A stretch of 64,000 nucleotides of DNA, taken from NCBI GenBank assembly GCA_027924585.1, contig BSBM01001068.1, positions 1,456,501 to 1,520,500 of the forward strand. The letters are read 5' to 3'. Shown one piece after another: positions 7,791-19,269 of this stretch (position 1 is the stretch's first letter; each line of letters begins with the position of its first letter). Source of the DNA: Larix kaempferi. Taxonomy: Eukaryota > Streptophyta > Pinopsida > Pinales > Pinaceae. The notes beneath the pieces were generated by a model. It made no database searches. It was given only the letters and a program-made list of their open reading frames with translations, and was not told the origin of the DNA. The translations under genes were made by a program, and so were the position numbers.

Positions 7791-10664
7791 ATGTCTCGCA
7801 ACACTCGTTGCAAAACTCCTCAAAAAGATCTTTTGAACAAAGACCCAAACTTCGACATCCTTGCTGACACCAGCGATAAGGTTTCTGAGACATACCAAAT
7901 GGATTGGTCAAAAATTTACTCCATCTTTGAAAATGACGACCTAACTGATATTCAGAGTGACTAGCCCGCCTATGAAAATATTAGGGATTCACAACTCCAC
8001 ACTATAGCTGCCAGAACTGCTATCCTTCCCTACACTAATGCAGTTAAGTGGATTATAGACCATGCTAACCCTAAAGACCGCTCTTTCAATGATAGTGCAG
8101 GGTCTCAATTGGCTACTTTTCGTGCTGAGGTTTTTACCAGAGATTATGCCCTAAAAATAGCTATTCAACCCATCAATGTTGCATTCCTTGAGTCTTCAAA
8201 GACTAGGTACAATTTCAATGAAATGCTAAAGTCTTGGATGCACAGACCGACAAATTTCATGCCCAGGGCTGATAATTTATACCCAATTTCTGGTTCAAAG
8301 AGCCTTATTCTCTTATGGAAGCCATGCTCTGCAGACTTTATGGTCTCCCTAATGAATGGGCTCCTATCGCCCATCATGTCCTAACAATGGGGTAGTCATT
8401 CCCATGGGCTTCAATTTTATCAATAGAGTTAAAGACAACCATTGAGAAATATCAGAAAACAATGGCTACAAGGAAGCCATACTTCTTTTTTTCTGCATTT
8501 GTAATTGATGTTTTATGTACAAAGTTTCAGTATCCCACCATGGGGTTGTTGGACTAAGTCCTCACCCCATGTTCATATTTATTGTTCTACCTTATGGGAA
8601 AGCAATTTTGTTCCCTTTCTCTATGACGTCTGCAACCATTTCTTTGGTGCAATTTACGAGCATATTTTCAGGGAAGATGCCCCTTCCTTTTCTCCTGATG
8701 CCATAACTCTCATCCATACATTGGGTGATTGGTATGTGGGAGAATCCTTTGCTTACATTAGAGTCTGGGGAAGCAGTACTGTACATTTTCTACCAATAGT
8801 TGTCCCTGACAGACTATTACAGATGGTGTCTACCTTAAGATCACTGGTCCCAAAAGGAAGGGATGGCCTAAGTTCCCTTTAAACCTCAGGCCTTTGGTTA
8901 TCCCAACTTCAACTTGGGCTGCAACACTGGGAGAAAGAATTATTTCTTTGAAGTTGGGATTTGCTCCCAAAAGAACTCATGACCCCAAAGGATTTCTGGA
9001 GGCTCATTTCAAACAGGAGCATATGAGGATTGTTTATACACATCAACACATCCCTAATGACTCTATTTATCAGGGAGTTAATATTTTCTCTGAATTCCTG
9101 CTGAGGGCAAAGAGCAAAGAAAAATAGAGCCATATCTTTCAGTATCAGCGGGAGCTTAAAACCGAGGTTTTGAGATATAGAAGCATGGAACTCAAGCTTG
9201 ATGAGCAAACAAGAAAATATAGGGAAGAAAAGGAAGCTAACAAAGCTAGTGCTCCATTGATGTTGACCTACCCAGATGGAGAAAAAGGAAAAGGCCTTAT
9301 GGAGGATACTCCGAAGTTGAAAACTGCTGCAGAATTAAAGATCTTAATGCATACAGCTCAGTAATTCAAGAAGAAATTAGCACAGATGAAGTATTAGGTG
9401 CTTGATACCCAAGTGGTTGTAGTACCCAAACCCACTACTGATATTCAAGTGGCTGCTATAGCCAACCTGATTAGTGATGTTCAAGTGATTGCTGTGAGTA
9501 AACCAGCTAAAAGACATAAAATTTAAACTTTTTCCTCTGAGATTCCTACTCTTACTATTGAGGACAATGATGTAGAAGATCAAACACTTCCTTTTGTGAC
9601 TATGGTGTAGGAAGAAACTGAAAGTTCTCAGGAAATTGCAGATGTGTTGGATGCCATAGTCATGAATGATCTTGTCCCAGATCAACAGTCTCTTGAAACC
9701 ACTACTGCTATTGATACCACAACTTCAACACTCTTACTTTCATCCATTCAATCTCTTTCCACTTTATCTTTTGGGGTAACACCACCATCCACCATATCCC
9801 AGTTATATCATGCAAGAACTTCCATTACTGCTCCATCTCCAATCCTGTCAGTTCCACTTTCCATTCCACCATCAATAGTTGCATAGATCTAGTCTTCAAT
9901 TGTCTCTCTACAACCACCATCATCTATTTCATCACCACCAACCAATGATGTCCAAATCCTGATTTTTCTGTCTTCACCATTAGTTGTCGGTGCATCTTTT
10001 TTACTTCCTGAAGTTTTTACTTCAATCCCTACTACAACCTCTTTACCCTCAGTCCCTGAAGTTATCCCTTCTCCACTAACCACCTCTCAGATTACTATGA
10101 CAATACCTAATACCCTTGTTACTCAGACAACCCCAATAATTGCAACAAGAGATGTGGCTATATCTTCCATTGAATTGGTAGCTACTTATGAGGAAGATAT
10201 TGTAACCTCCCTTGGAGATTATTTCTTTAGCGAAAAGGCTAAGGAAATGGTGAAGAAGGGTAACAAAAGAGGCAGAGATCAGGATGTGTTGTAGGGCCCC
10301 TTTCCTAATAAAATCATTTGGGCCAAGCAATTAGATGACATACAACAAGAATCATTGGATACTACTGCTGCCATGGGTGCTTTGCAGGTGCCAATTTTGA
10401 TTCAGTAATCACACTAAATAAAGAAATTGATGTCAAGAAGGAGGAGCTCAAGAAAATTCAAGAGCAGCTGGTTAAGGCCAATGAAGAACATGAAGCTGGA
10501 ATTCGTGAACTGAGAAAAACATTTGAAAATAAGAATATTGAATACCTTCAAGAACAGAAGGCTTCTCTTCAAGTCCAATTGCAAGACGCTGAAGCTTTGG
10601 ACACTGCCAATGCTGAAAAGATAGTTTTTCTTTAACAACAGCTACAGGATGCAACTGCAAGTGC
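7791..10664 (+). pseudogene. Accessory ORF of a retroelement, 5' part (split by copia insertion)
   Basis: The frame starts at ATG 7791 and is broken by a TAG at 7962 and by later frame changes near 8290 and 8550. The N-terminal domain (about 8010-8880) matches, motif by motif, the domain encoded at 30260-31460 on the minus strand. Shared features are W-A/V-P-I-x-H-H, F-x-W-A-x-I, F-F-x-S-x-F-x-I-D, then L-W-E/A-S-x and Y-x-x-I-F, and G-x-W/Y-Y. A Ser/Thr/Pro-rich linker follows (9640-10090), then a Glu/Lys-rich coiled coil (10400-10664). The copia element inserted after codon position 10664, and the same frame continues at 17838. Function is unknown. By analogy with the minus-strand element it would lie downstream of pol, but no pol is visible upstream here. 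Confidence 0.6.
10660..10664. repeat. Target-site duplication AGTGC (left) of copia element 1
   Basis: AGTGC at 10660-10664 is repeated at 17833-17837, directly flanking the two LTR ends. Removing the element and one AGTGC restores a continuous reading frame in the host sequence. Confidence 0.9.
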
Positions 10665-11269
10665 TGTTAAATTTTGAGCATTAATTCACAATACTCTTGG
10701 ATCTTTACTGGGAGAATAACATATACAATATATTAATGCATAACAATCACAATAAGCATGACAAGCATCACAAGAATCAAAAGCATGAGAGACAAGAGAC
10801 ATAGAGTTTCCGTGGGGAAAACCCTAAGGTGAAAAACCCCACAACTTCCTCAGAGATAGAGAGAGCAATGGCTCAACCAAAGTACAACCAAAATACACTT
10901 GAGATAGTATCCTAGAGCAGATGATCCTCCTCCTCACTAGTGCGCCACTTTTTGAGTGAGAGAAGTGTAACTTTCCGAATGATCCAAATAGAGATCTCTC
11001 GATCTCTATTTATACTTAACCTGTTTTCCTAGTTACACTATGGGGCCGACTTGTCTATCTAGATACATCCACAATATAATATATATTTCAAGGCCGACCC
11101 CACACATGGTGGTCTAATAACCCATCGGCAAGTACACACACTGGCGACACTTGTCAATCCACATGATGACACTTCCTTATAGAGGAATAACACATCTCTA
11201 ATAAGGGTACAATAAATATATATGAAATACATAGATGAAATACATTCTGAAGTTACATATACATCAACA
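10665..11269 (-). repeat. 3' LTR of copia element 1
   Basis: In minus orientation it begins TGTTGATGTATATGTAAC and ends AAATTTAACA. A TATA-type CTATTTATA (plus-strand reading) is at 11006-11014. It is directly preceded, in element sense, by the polypurine tract at 11270-11278. Confidence 0.92.
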
Positions 11270-11278
11270 CTCCCTCTT
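11270..11278 (-). promoter_or_regulatory. Polypurine tract, copia element 1
   Basis: The minus-strand sequence AAGAGGGAG abuts the LTR start TGTTGATG. The identical tract is found at 40392-40400 in copia element 2. Confidence 0.85.
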
Positions 11279-11479
11279 AGCTAGGAAGGTATTTCTCGAC
11301 ACAGATCTGCTAGACAAGTCTTCTTCTTGGGATCATCATCATCGATGCATCGTCATCATCATCGTCACTGCTACTGCTATCTCAACCAATCTCTGACTCT
11401 ACTCATCATAGGAAGTTCTACAGAGCCAGTCCTTTTTCATACTGGATGTAGGCCCACCACCTGCAGGTCTTCGTCATCA

Positions 11480-11990
11480 CTGGCCATACTATGGAAACCT
11501 CGGGACTTATTACATGCATCACAAAACCTCGAAAGAGCATCCCAGGCTATTATGAGCACACGACTCTACCTATAGGATCTCCCAGGGCCATATTATATGT
11601 GACCTCACCACAAAACCTCGCAAGAGCATCCCAGGCTGTTACGAGCACACAGCTCTTCCTATAGGATATCCCAGGGACAGATTATATGTGGTCACCACAA
11701 AACCTCGCAAGAGCATCTCAGGCTGTTATGAGCACATAGCTCTACCTATAGGATCTCCCAGGGACAGATTATATGTGGTCATGGAAAAACCTCGCAAGAG
11801 CATCCTAGGACTTATTACGGGAACACAGCCCAACCTATCGGATCTCCCAGGGACATATTATATGCCATAGGACAAAACCTCGAAAGAGCATCTTCTAGAT
11901 ATCCCAGGGCCAGATTATATGCCATAAGCAAAACCTCGAAAGACTATCTACAGATCTCCCAGGGCCAAATTATATGTCCTCCCAGAGTAT
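11480..11990 (-). repeat. 3' UTR tandem repeat (long type) of copia element 1
   Basis: Repeated phrases 'aaaacctcgcaagagcatcc', 'tcccagggacagattatatg' and 'gagcacacagctctacctat' recur about six times with units of roughly 60-110 bp. The reverse complement of the same array is at 39576-40150 in copia element 2. It lies between the RNase H stop and the PPT. Confidence 0.75.
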
Positions 11991-12530
11991 CAACCTGATA
12001 CTCACCATACATCATCCTGATGTACACATGATCATCCTGATCATCATCACTGCAACATCCTGCTGCATGTCATCTGGAGCAACATCCTGAAGCTCGTCAT
12101 CCATGATCATTTTGATCATACAATCCATCTACCTAATGCATACCAAGTATCTACCTGATACATATCATCATACATGATCCACCTGATCATACAATGTATC
12201 CACTTGATACAAATACAAATACATGATAGATATCACCATACATGATCCACCTGATCATACAATGTATCCACCTGATACATATACAGATACATGGTCCAAG
12301 CATCCAACATGATACATATACAAATACATACAAATGATCCTACTGATCATATCCAGCATCCAACATGATGCGTACATACATATAAATGATCCAACTGATC
12401 ATATCCAGCATCCAACATGATGCGTACATACATATACATATAAATGTTCCAAGCATCCAACATGATGCATACATATATATATAAATGATCCAACTGATCA
12501 TATAAAGCAGAAACCAGAACATCATCCTAA
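11991..12530 (-). repeat. 3' UTR tandem repeat (short, GATCA-rich type) of copia element 1
   Basis: A run of 'gatcatatccagcatccaac' and 'catgatgcgtacatacatat' units with a period near 58 bp, decaying toward 12000. Copia element 2 has the same at 38985-39420. Short open frames across this stretch are by-products of the repeat. Confidence 0.7.
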
Positions 12531-12615
12531 TGGTCATCATCCAACACTTACATCCACAGCCATGTGAAGGATCCTCCTTCCAACATGCTTGGAATGGCTT
12601 CAACAAATGTGTCCA

Positions 12616-14689
12616 TCACTTCTTCCTTGAAGTGTCATCAATCTGAAGAACGCCAAGCCTCTCCCTGAAGTACTCGAACTTCACCCTAGCTAGTGGCTTC
12701 GTCAGCACATCTGCAATATGCTCATCCATCGCAACGTACAGGAGGTTCATAGATCCTCTCTGCACCATATCCCTGATATAGTGATATTTGATCTCTATGT
12801 GTTTCGACCTATCATGAAACGCTGGGTTCTCGGACAGCTTCACACAACTCTGGTTATCACAGAAGATACCAGTAGCATCCAACGGGAGATCAAATAACTC
12901 AGACAGTAGCTTCCATAGCCATACTGCCTCACAACTAGTTGAATAGGCTGCAACATACTCTGCCTCAGCTGTACTCAGTGCTACGCAGGACTGTTTCCTG
13001 CTAAACCAAGAGATCACACCTGATCCCATACTGAAGCAGCACCAAGATGTGCTCTTCCTATCTGTAGCACTTCCATCCCAATCTAAATCAACATAACCCT
13101 ACAGGTTAAACTTTTGATTCGCTTCATACTTGAGCCCATAATCCACTGTATCCTTCAAGTACCTTAGAAAATTCTTTACAGCAACTAGGTGAACACTCCT
13201 TGGATCCATCAAGAACTGGCTCAGTGTGTTCACAACAAAGCAAATATCTGGTCTCGTGTTCGTCAGGTACATCAAGGACCCAATCATCTGATGATACATA
13301 GAGACATCAACCAGCTCAGATGAAGCATCACATAGAAGCTTCAGATTCAATGCCATAGGTGTGGCCATGGCCTTGCAATCCATCATCCCAAATCTCTTCA
13401 GGATATCTACTGTGTACTTTCCTTAAGCAAGGAAGATCCCACCTGCACTCTGCCACACCTCCATACCTAGGAAATAATGCATCATTCCCAAATATTTCAT
13501 ATCGAACTCAGCAGCAAGCTTCCTCTTAGTATCTGCAATCAGTCTGTCATCTCCTGCTATAAATAAGTCATCAACATACAGGAGTAGAATCATAGGATTC
13601 CCTTCCTCAACCTTGTATTAGAGGTTGGAATCTGCTCAACTCTTGGTAAAGCCCAAACTGGATAGGAAACTGTCCATCCTACCATACCAAGTTCTGGGAG
13701 CTTGTTTCAAGCCATACAAGGCTTTCTTCAATCTGCACACATATGACTCCCTGTCATGTATTTCAAAACTGAGTGGCTGCTCCACATATACTTCCTCTTC
13801 AACTACACCATTCAAGAAAGCAGTCTTGACATCCATCTGGTGTATTTTCCATTTCATTGCTGCAGCTAGGGCGAGTACTATTCTGATGGAAGTATACCTG
13901 GCTATAGGTGCAAAAGTTTCTTCATAATCTACTCCCTCTTTCTGAGAGAAGCCATGAGCTACGAATCTCGCCTTATATTTCTCTACACTTCCATCTGCAA
14001 CATGCTTGATTTTGTAGATCCATTTGGAAGTCACAACAGACTTCTCTTTAGGTCTTGGGACAACATCCCAAACATCATTCTTCATTATTGATTGGTATTC
14101 CTCAACCATGGCATCCTTCCATTCTTTCTTTTCCGCTACTTCTTCATAACCGGAAGGTTCTTTGTTCATAATGTCACAGAGTAAAGAAACATAGCTGGTG
14201 TGAGCTCTAGTTCTCTTCTTTGCTCAGTGTTCTTCTTTTGGAATGCCAAATCTTTCTGCATCTTGAATGAGCTCTCTAGCCCATGCAGGTTTCCTCTTGT
14301 GAGAGTTATCCTCACGGGGTGGATCTATAGGTTCTTGCGGATCTTCAAACTCACAAACAACTTCTAGAATTGCTTCAGTCATGGTAGTGTCTTGAAATCT
14401 AGTTTCCCTAGGTTCTTCATAAACTTCGATAGGTGCCTTCCTTGATTTGATGAATGCTGAGTTTTCATCAAATGTTACATCCCTGTTGACGTCAATCTTC
14501 TTGAACCCTGGAAAGTATATTCTGTAAGCCTTTGAGCTTTCACTGTAACCCACAAAGATACCCTTCTTTCCTGAAGGATCTAGTTTAGTCCTCTTTTCCT
14601 TTGGAACATGAGTGTATACTGGACAACCAAATATTTTGAGATGGCTGACTTCAGGTTTCTTACCAGAAAAGACTTCTTATGGTGTCTTG
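12616..14689 (-). pseudogene. Copia RT-RNase H region, interrupted
   Basis: Reverse transcriptase and RNase H of the copia pol, in one frame from about 14655 to 12616 but with stops near 14222, 13633, 13609, 13424 and 13100. Visible landmarks are the INT-to-RT linker (YSESSKAYRIYFPGFKK), RT N-part (SKWIYKIKHVADGSVEKYKA, AFLNGVVEEEVYVEQP, LYGLKQAPRTWY), the catalytic YVDDLF near 13576, and RNase H (LSTAEAEYVA, DNQSC, ADVLTKPLA). The stop near 13100 replaces CAG in the sister copy at 38408-38410. Together with the 680-codon frame upstream this makes a pol of normal composition, now non-functional. Confidence 0.9.
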
Positions 14690-16702
14690 TTGTCCAATAT
14701 CTTGTGGGGGTGTTCTGTTCTGCACATATACAGCTGTTCTAGCTGCTTCCGCCCATAGATGCATAGGTAGATCCTGGTCATGCAGCATTGCCCTTGTTGC
14801 TTCCATGATAGTTCTGTTCTTCCTTTCTGCAACTCCATTCTGTTGAGGATTATAAGGAGCAATCAACTCCCTCTTAATCCTTGAATCACTACAAAGCTTC
14901 TTGAAGTCACCTGAGGTGAATTCTCCACCATTATCGAATCTGAATGTTTTGATCTTCTTGACAGTTTGATTCTCCATAAAGGTTTTGAATTCCTTGAACT
15001 TATCAAATACCTCATCTTTGTTCTTCAAGAAGCATACCCAAGTCTTCCTGGAGAAGTCATCAATAAATGAGACATAGTAAACATACCCACTAAGAGAACT
15101 AGATGACATAGGACCACATACATCTGAGTGGATGATTTCCAGGATATCTTTTGCCTTGCTTTCACTACTTGGGAAAACCTTTTTAATGTTCTTACCTTTT
15201 GCACATCCTTTGCAAACACCTTCATGTTTGGTCTTGATTTCAAGAAGACCCTCTACAGCCTTGCTTCCAATTGGAAGTGCCCTATAGTGCATATGAGCAA
15301 GTCTTCTATTGCAAAGTTCACTTGGCTCCATGGATTCATGCACCATGGCATGTTCATGTTGTCCCTTCAATTTATACAAACCTCCCTCTTGCTCTCCAAT
15401 CACTACTGCATCATCTATGGTCTTTCCCTTTGGCCACATTAGGACTTGGCCATCCACAAATGCAACCCTTATACCTTTTGCATCCAATGCAGAGATGGAG
15501 AGTAAGTTCTTCTTGAGCCCAGGTACATAAAGTACTTCTTTCATCTTCAAAGATTTTCCAGAATCTAGGTTGTAGGAGGCTTCACCACTTCCTTTGATTG
15601 GGTATTGAAAATCATCCTCAAGTTTCACCTTATGGGGTGATTCATGTTCAGATAGATTCACAAGAGATTCCTTAAACCCAGTCATGTGTTTGGAAGCCCC
15701 ACTATCAATCAACCAATCAATACAACCATGGGAGATAGTACCTATGAGATCAGAGATTAGAACATACTCTTCTTCACTTGATGAGTCATCATCACTATCA
15801 TCACTTTCTGCCCTAGCCTTCTTCTTCGGAGGTTCATCATCCTCGACAACATGAGCATGGAACTTTATTTTGCTGCCCTTCTTCTTCTTGCTGGAGTTGT
15901 TGTTATTATCCCTTTTGTTCATGGGACAATCTGAAGCAAAGTGACCCTTCTCATTGCATGTGAAGCATCTTAGATCCTTCTTATTCTTTTGATAGGATAT
16001 TTTGTAGCGAGAGTGCTCCTTCTTGGGCTTTCTTCTTTCGGTGTGAGTTGCGAGAGCTTGATCTTCACCTCCCATCTTTTCCCCGTGAGCTACAAGTCTA
16101 GCTTCTTCTTGAGAGAATTCCTCCCACAGTTTACTGAAAGAGATCAATTTCTTTCTTGCATTGATTCCTTGAATAAAGGAGTCCCATGACCTAGGTAGGC
16201 CATTCAGAGTGATCATAACAACTTCACCATTGTCCACTACTTCATCCACAGCTTCAAGTTGCTCCTTGATCTGAGAGACCTTGGAGAAGTAAGAGTGAAT
16301 AGTTTCTCCATTCAATATCTTGACCCCTTTCAATTGATTCCGCAGAGTCATCTTCCGATTTATGTTCTTCCCTTCAAATAGCTTGGTCAAAGAGTCAAAC
16401 ATCTCCTTGGGTGTCTTTAGAGAAGACACATGGGTTATGATATGGTATTTGATAGAATCAGCAATGATTCTCTTTGCCTTGACCAAGTTCTTCTTATGCA
16501 ATACCTTGGCCTCTTCATCCTCTGGGATAGGGATGTCTTCTTTTATATATGAGTCCAACTCATTCTCTTCCAGGATTAACCCAATCCTATACTTCCAAGC
16601 TTGGAAGTTATCAGCCCCTTCAAGCTTATCCTCAAGCTTGGTGTGGTGAGACATATTAGAGAGTACTTCAAATGGAAATAGAAAAGATTTAGGTCTTACC
16701 AC
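14660..16702 (-). CDS. gag-pol: Copia gag-protease-integrase reading frame
   Basis: 680 uninterrupted codons. The N-terminal part is a copia Gag (UBN2-like: LEGADNFQAWKYRI, KEMFDSLTKLFEGK, LRNQLKGVKI). A zinc knuckle CFTCNEKGHFASDC lies near residue 245. The protease active site WLIDSGASKHMTG is near residue 335. A GAG-pre-integrase and an HHCC-type finger (CNRRLAHMH...CKGCAKGK) follow, then the integrase core with HSDVCGP, FDNGGEF and the E of GVAERKNRT. The frame ends in a frameshift near 14690, so integrase joins RT only out of frame. The first in-frame ATG is at 16702. A second ATG (MSHHTKLED, about 16654) aligns better with typical copia Gag starts and may be the real one. The protein would form virus-like particles, process them and integrate cDNA. 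Confidence 0.92.
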   Translation of the reverse strand: MVRPKSFLFPFEVLSNMSHHTKLEDKLEGADNFQAWKYRIGLILEENELDSYIKEDIPIPEDEEAKVLHKKNLVKAKRIIADSIKYHIITHVSSLKTPKEMFDSLTKLFEGKNINRKMTLRNQLKGVKILNGETIHSYFSKVSQIKEQLEAVDEVVDNGEVVMITLNGLPRSWDSFIQGINARKKLISFSKLWEEFSQEEARLVAHGEKMGGEDQALATHTERRKPKKEHSRYKISYQKNKKDLRCFTCNEKGHFASDCPMNKRDNNNNSSKKKKGSKIKFHAHVVEDDEPPKKKARAESDDSDDDSSSEEEYVLISDLIGTISHGCIDWLIDSGASKHMTGFKESLVNLSEHESPHKVKLEDDFQYPIKGSGEASYNLDSGKSLKMKEVLYVPGLKKNLLSISALDAKGIRVAFVDGQVLMWPKGKTIDDAVVIGEQEGGLYKLKGQHEHAMVHESMEPSELCNRRLAHMHYRALPIGSKAVEGLLEIKTKHEGVCKGCAKGKNIKKVFPSSESKAKDILEIIHSDVCGPMSSSSLSGYVYYVSFIDDFSRKTWVCFLKNKDEVFDKFKEFKTFMENQTVKKIKTFRFDNGGEFTSGDFKKLCSDSRIKRELIAPYNPQQNGVAERKNRTIMEATRAMLHDQDLPMHLWAEAARTAVYVQNRTPPQDIGQQDTIRSLFW

Positions 16703-17208
16703 TTGAAATGCTGAAAATTAGATCTCGTCCCAGATTAGGGTTTGTCAGAAAAACCCTAAAAATTCAAAATGTGAATTTCAACTTTCTGAATGGATAGAAA
16801 GATGCGCCTTGATGAGCTGATCATCTTGGTGTATTCAAAATTTGAGATCAACAAAGCTTTACCCTTTAGATTTGTCTTTTTGTCCTCCGAGGTTCACTAG
16901 GAGAGCCCTGAATTAGGGTTTGAGTTTCCTGAAGATCTACCTAGCCAAAAATCTTGATCCAAAGCTCTAAACTTCGATTTTTGCAAGGATCTTCCAGCTA
17001 TGTCTTCAGATTCCAGAAATTCCTATTTTTGTGAAAACCCTAATTTTTAGGGCCAAATTTGAAAATGCTCAGAATTGAATTATGATTGGATAGATAGATT
17101 CTCCTTGATGAGTAGAGTCAATCTACTATACTGATTTTCCAAAATCTGTGAAGAGAAACCCAATAAACAAGAAACTCAAGTTTCCGTAACTGCAAAATGT
17201 CTTCTTCT
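16703..17208 (-). other. 5' leader of copia element 1
   Basis: About 500 nt lie between the PBS and gag with no supported coding. Phrases such as 'aaaaccctaa' and 'ccaaaatctgtg' recur, giving a loosely repetitive leader. A similar but longer leader precedes the decayed gag in copia element 2 (34678-35800). Confidence 0.6.
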
Positions 17209-17227
17209 CAGGTTATCTCTGATACCA
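17209..17227 (-). promoter_or_regulatory. Primer-binding site, copia element 1
   Basis: On the minus strand TGGTATCAGAGATAACC directly follows the LTR end AAATTTAACA. It is complementary to the 3' end of initiator-methionine tRNA, the usual Ty1/copia primer. Confidence 0.88.
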
Positions 17228-17832
17228 TGTTAAATTTCGAGCATTAATTCACAATACTCTTGGGTCTTTACTGAGAGAATAACATATACAGTATATCAAT
17301 GCATAACAATCACAATAAGCATGACAAGCATCACAAGAATCAAAAGCATGAGAGACAAGAGACCCAGAGTTTCCATGGGGAAAACCCTAAGGTGAAAAAC
17401 CCCACAACTTCCTCAGAGATAGAGAGAGCAATGGCTCAACCAAAGTACAACCAAAATACACTTGAGATAGTCTCCTAGAGCAGATGATCCTCCTCCTCAC
17501 TAGTGCGCCACTTTCTGAGTGAGAGAAGTGTAACTTTCTGAATGGTCCAAATAGAGATCTCCCGATCTCTATTTATACCTAACCTATTTTCCCAGTTACA
17601 CTATGGGGCCGACTTGTCTATCTATATACATCCACAATATAATATATATTTTAGGGCCGACCCCACACATGGTGGTCTAATAACCCATCGGCAAGTACAC
17701 ACACTTGTGACACTTGTCAATCCACATAATGACACTTCCTTATAGAGGAATAACACATCTCTAATAAGGGTACAATAAATATATATGAAATACATAGATG
17801 AAATACATTCCGAAGTTACATATACATCAATG
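17228..17832 (-). repeat. 5' LTR of copia element 1
   Basis: It has the same length as its partner (605 bp). The outermost dinucleotide in element sense is CA instead of TG (plus-strand reading ends ...ATCAATG), while the flanking AGTGC target duplication is intact. So the terminal dinucleotide changed after insertion. The TATA-type sequence is at 17569-17577. Confidence 0.9.
17569..17577 (-). promoter_or_regulatory. TATA box in 5' LTR of copia element 1
   Basis: The minus-strand sequence TATAAATAG lies inside the LTR, in the same context as 34346-34354 and 40728-40736 of the sister element. Confidence 0.7.
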
Positions 17833-17837
17833 AGTGC
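17833..17837. repeat. Target-site duplication AGTGC (right) of copia element 1
   Basis: Matches 10660-10664 exactly. Confidence 0.9.
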
Positions 17838-18561
17838 AGCCTCCTCTACGTTTTCTAGGTTTTCATAGCAAGAGTTCAAGGACCTAGCCAATCAAGTCAA
17901 CCTAGAGCATCATCAGCTTCTAGTTAAGCTATTTACTACCTTAGGTGAAATCCATGAGACTTACATTGTCTTTGACAAAATGGCTAGCACCTTGGGCCAA
18001 CAAGTAGAGGAAACAAAATAGGCTTCTAAAGCTGTAGAAGACATCATGGATTGGAAGAATTATATTGAAGATAAGCCAACTGATATCCCTCAGTTGGACA
18101 TACTCAAATTCAGAAGGATACGAACTACTGTGCGAGCTTGGGAGAATGTTATTGACATGGTATAGGATACTATCAATCAAGCTCAAGCCCTTTGTAGAAG
18201 AAGCTGGTATGCCTCAGACAATATCATGGAGATACTGGCATTCCCTGGAATGGGGCACATCAAGGGGGCATATCCACCAAAATTGATGATAGAACAGGTC
18301 GAAGCTCGTTGTGATCAAGTCAAGGAGAAAATCCTACACATTGAGCATATCCAAATTGAAGACGTGGATTGGTTGATTAAGCAACCTGTTTCCTTGGAGG
18401 ACAAGATCTATATGTTTATCTGCATGTGGCATAAAATAGCCAAAAATGAGATTGAAGGATTCATGTGTGATGCCCAGCCGGGGCTCGAATCTCCTCGTTA
18501 TCAAGATATAGATGAATTGATAGAAGTTTGGGACGAGTGGGAATATTTCCTCACTAAATAG
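17838..18561 (+). pseudogene. Accessory ORF, 3' part (continues from 10664)
   Basis: With copia element 1 and one AGTGC removed, the frame runs from 10664 directly into 17838, through two early stops (about 17868 and 18018) and one near 18163, to a final TAG at 18559. The upstream portion is coiled coil. The last ~110 residues form a mostly helical domain with IEQVEARCDQVKEKILHIEH and FICMWHKIAKNEIEGF. A positionally similar C-terminal region exists in the minus-strand accessory frame (28076-28500). No enzyme motif is visible. Confidence 0.6.
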
Positions 18562-19269
18562 AATATTCTGATTTTCTAATCCCTGTTTAAGGGGAATTTA
18601 TCCTTTGTATTATTTTTGTAATTTATTATTTAACGGGTAGATCTCTCTTAGGTAAGGGATGATCATTTTTGGGGTAGAAATTGACAAAAGAAGATTGGAG
18701 ATGCTCTGTTTTATGCTGAGCTTGTAATTTCTTATAGAATTTCATTAATACAATAAAGTTATTCTCTTGCGTCATCTTTTGTTCATTGATCAAATTTATT
18801 TGGTAAATATTGATTTCTACTTCAGGTTATTATCTATGCTGTTTAATCCTTTGCAAATATTATTTCATGCAGAGATTGTTAATCTGGATTTTTCTTTATG
18901 TTAGATCTGTGTATGCATTATGTTTTAATTGAATTTCGTCAACTAAAATATTTATCGATTTCTGGAAATGATTTACAGTAAATTATAATCTATGTTAATT
19001 TTTCAATTGACATATTGGTTACAGGTTAATCTTGAATGAGCTTAAACACTTAATATTGCATTCAGTTAATTTTAATTGATTGATTGTAACTTAAGCAAAT
19101 AAGGAATTTATATTCCACACATTTATGTTAAGTGGATGAATGTACTTATTTATTTTCACATCAAGTTAATCTGCATTTAAAAAAGACACCTTTTAGAGTA
19201 GGTCTAACTTAGCTTAGATTTTCCTTCCTAGGTAGATTTGTTTTAGACTGAAAACACTTTATTTTCCTT
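18562..19269. other. AT-rich spacer
   Basis: No coding frame and no clear internal repeat. It follows the accessory-frame stop and may be the 3' untranslated region of that element. Confidence 0.4.

Larger units (their letters stand above)
10665..17832 (-). mobile_element. Ty1/copia LTR retrotransposon 1, nearly complete
   Basis: This 7,168-bp element lies on the minus strand with two 605-bp LTRs (10665-11269 and 17228-17832). It has a PBS complementary to initiator-Met tRNA (TGGTATCAGAGA type), a PPT (AAGAGGGAG), a gag-protease-integrase frame of 680 codons, and RT-RNase H in a second frame. The pol order INT before RT is diagnostic of Ty1/copia. By eye the two LTRs differ at roughly 25 positions. 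It is the same family as the element at 34019-41046, with the same LTR start, PPT and 3' repeats. It lies inside an older accessory frame. It is not intact: one frameshift near 14690 and several stops. Confidence 0.93.
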
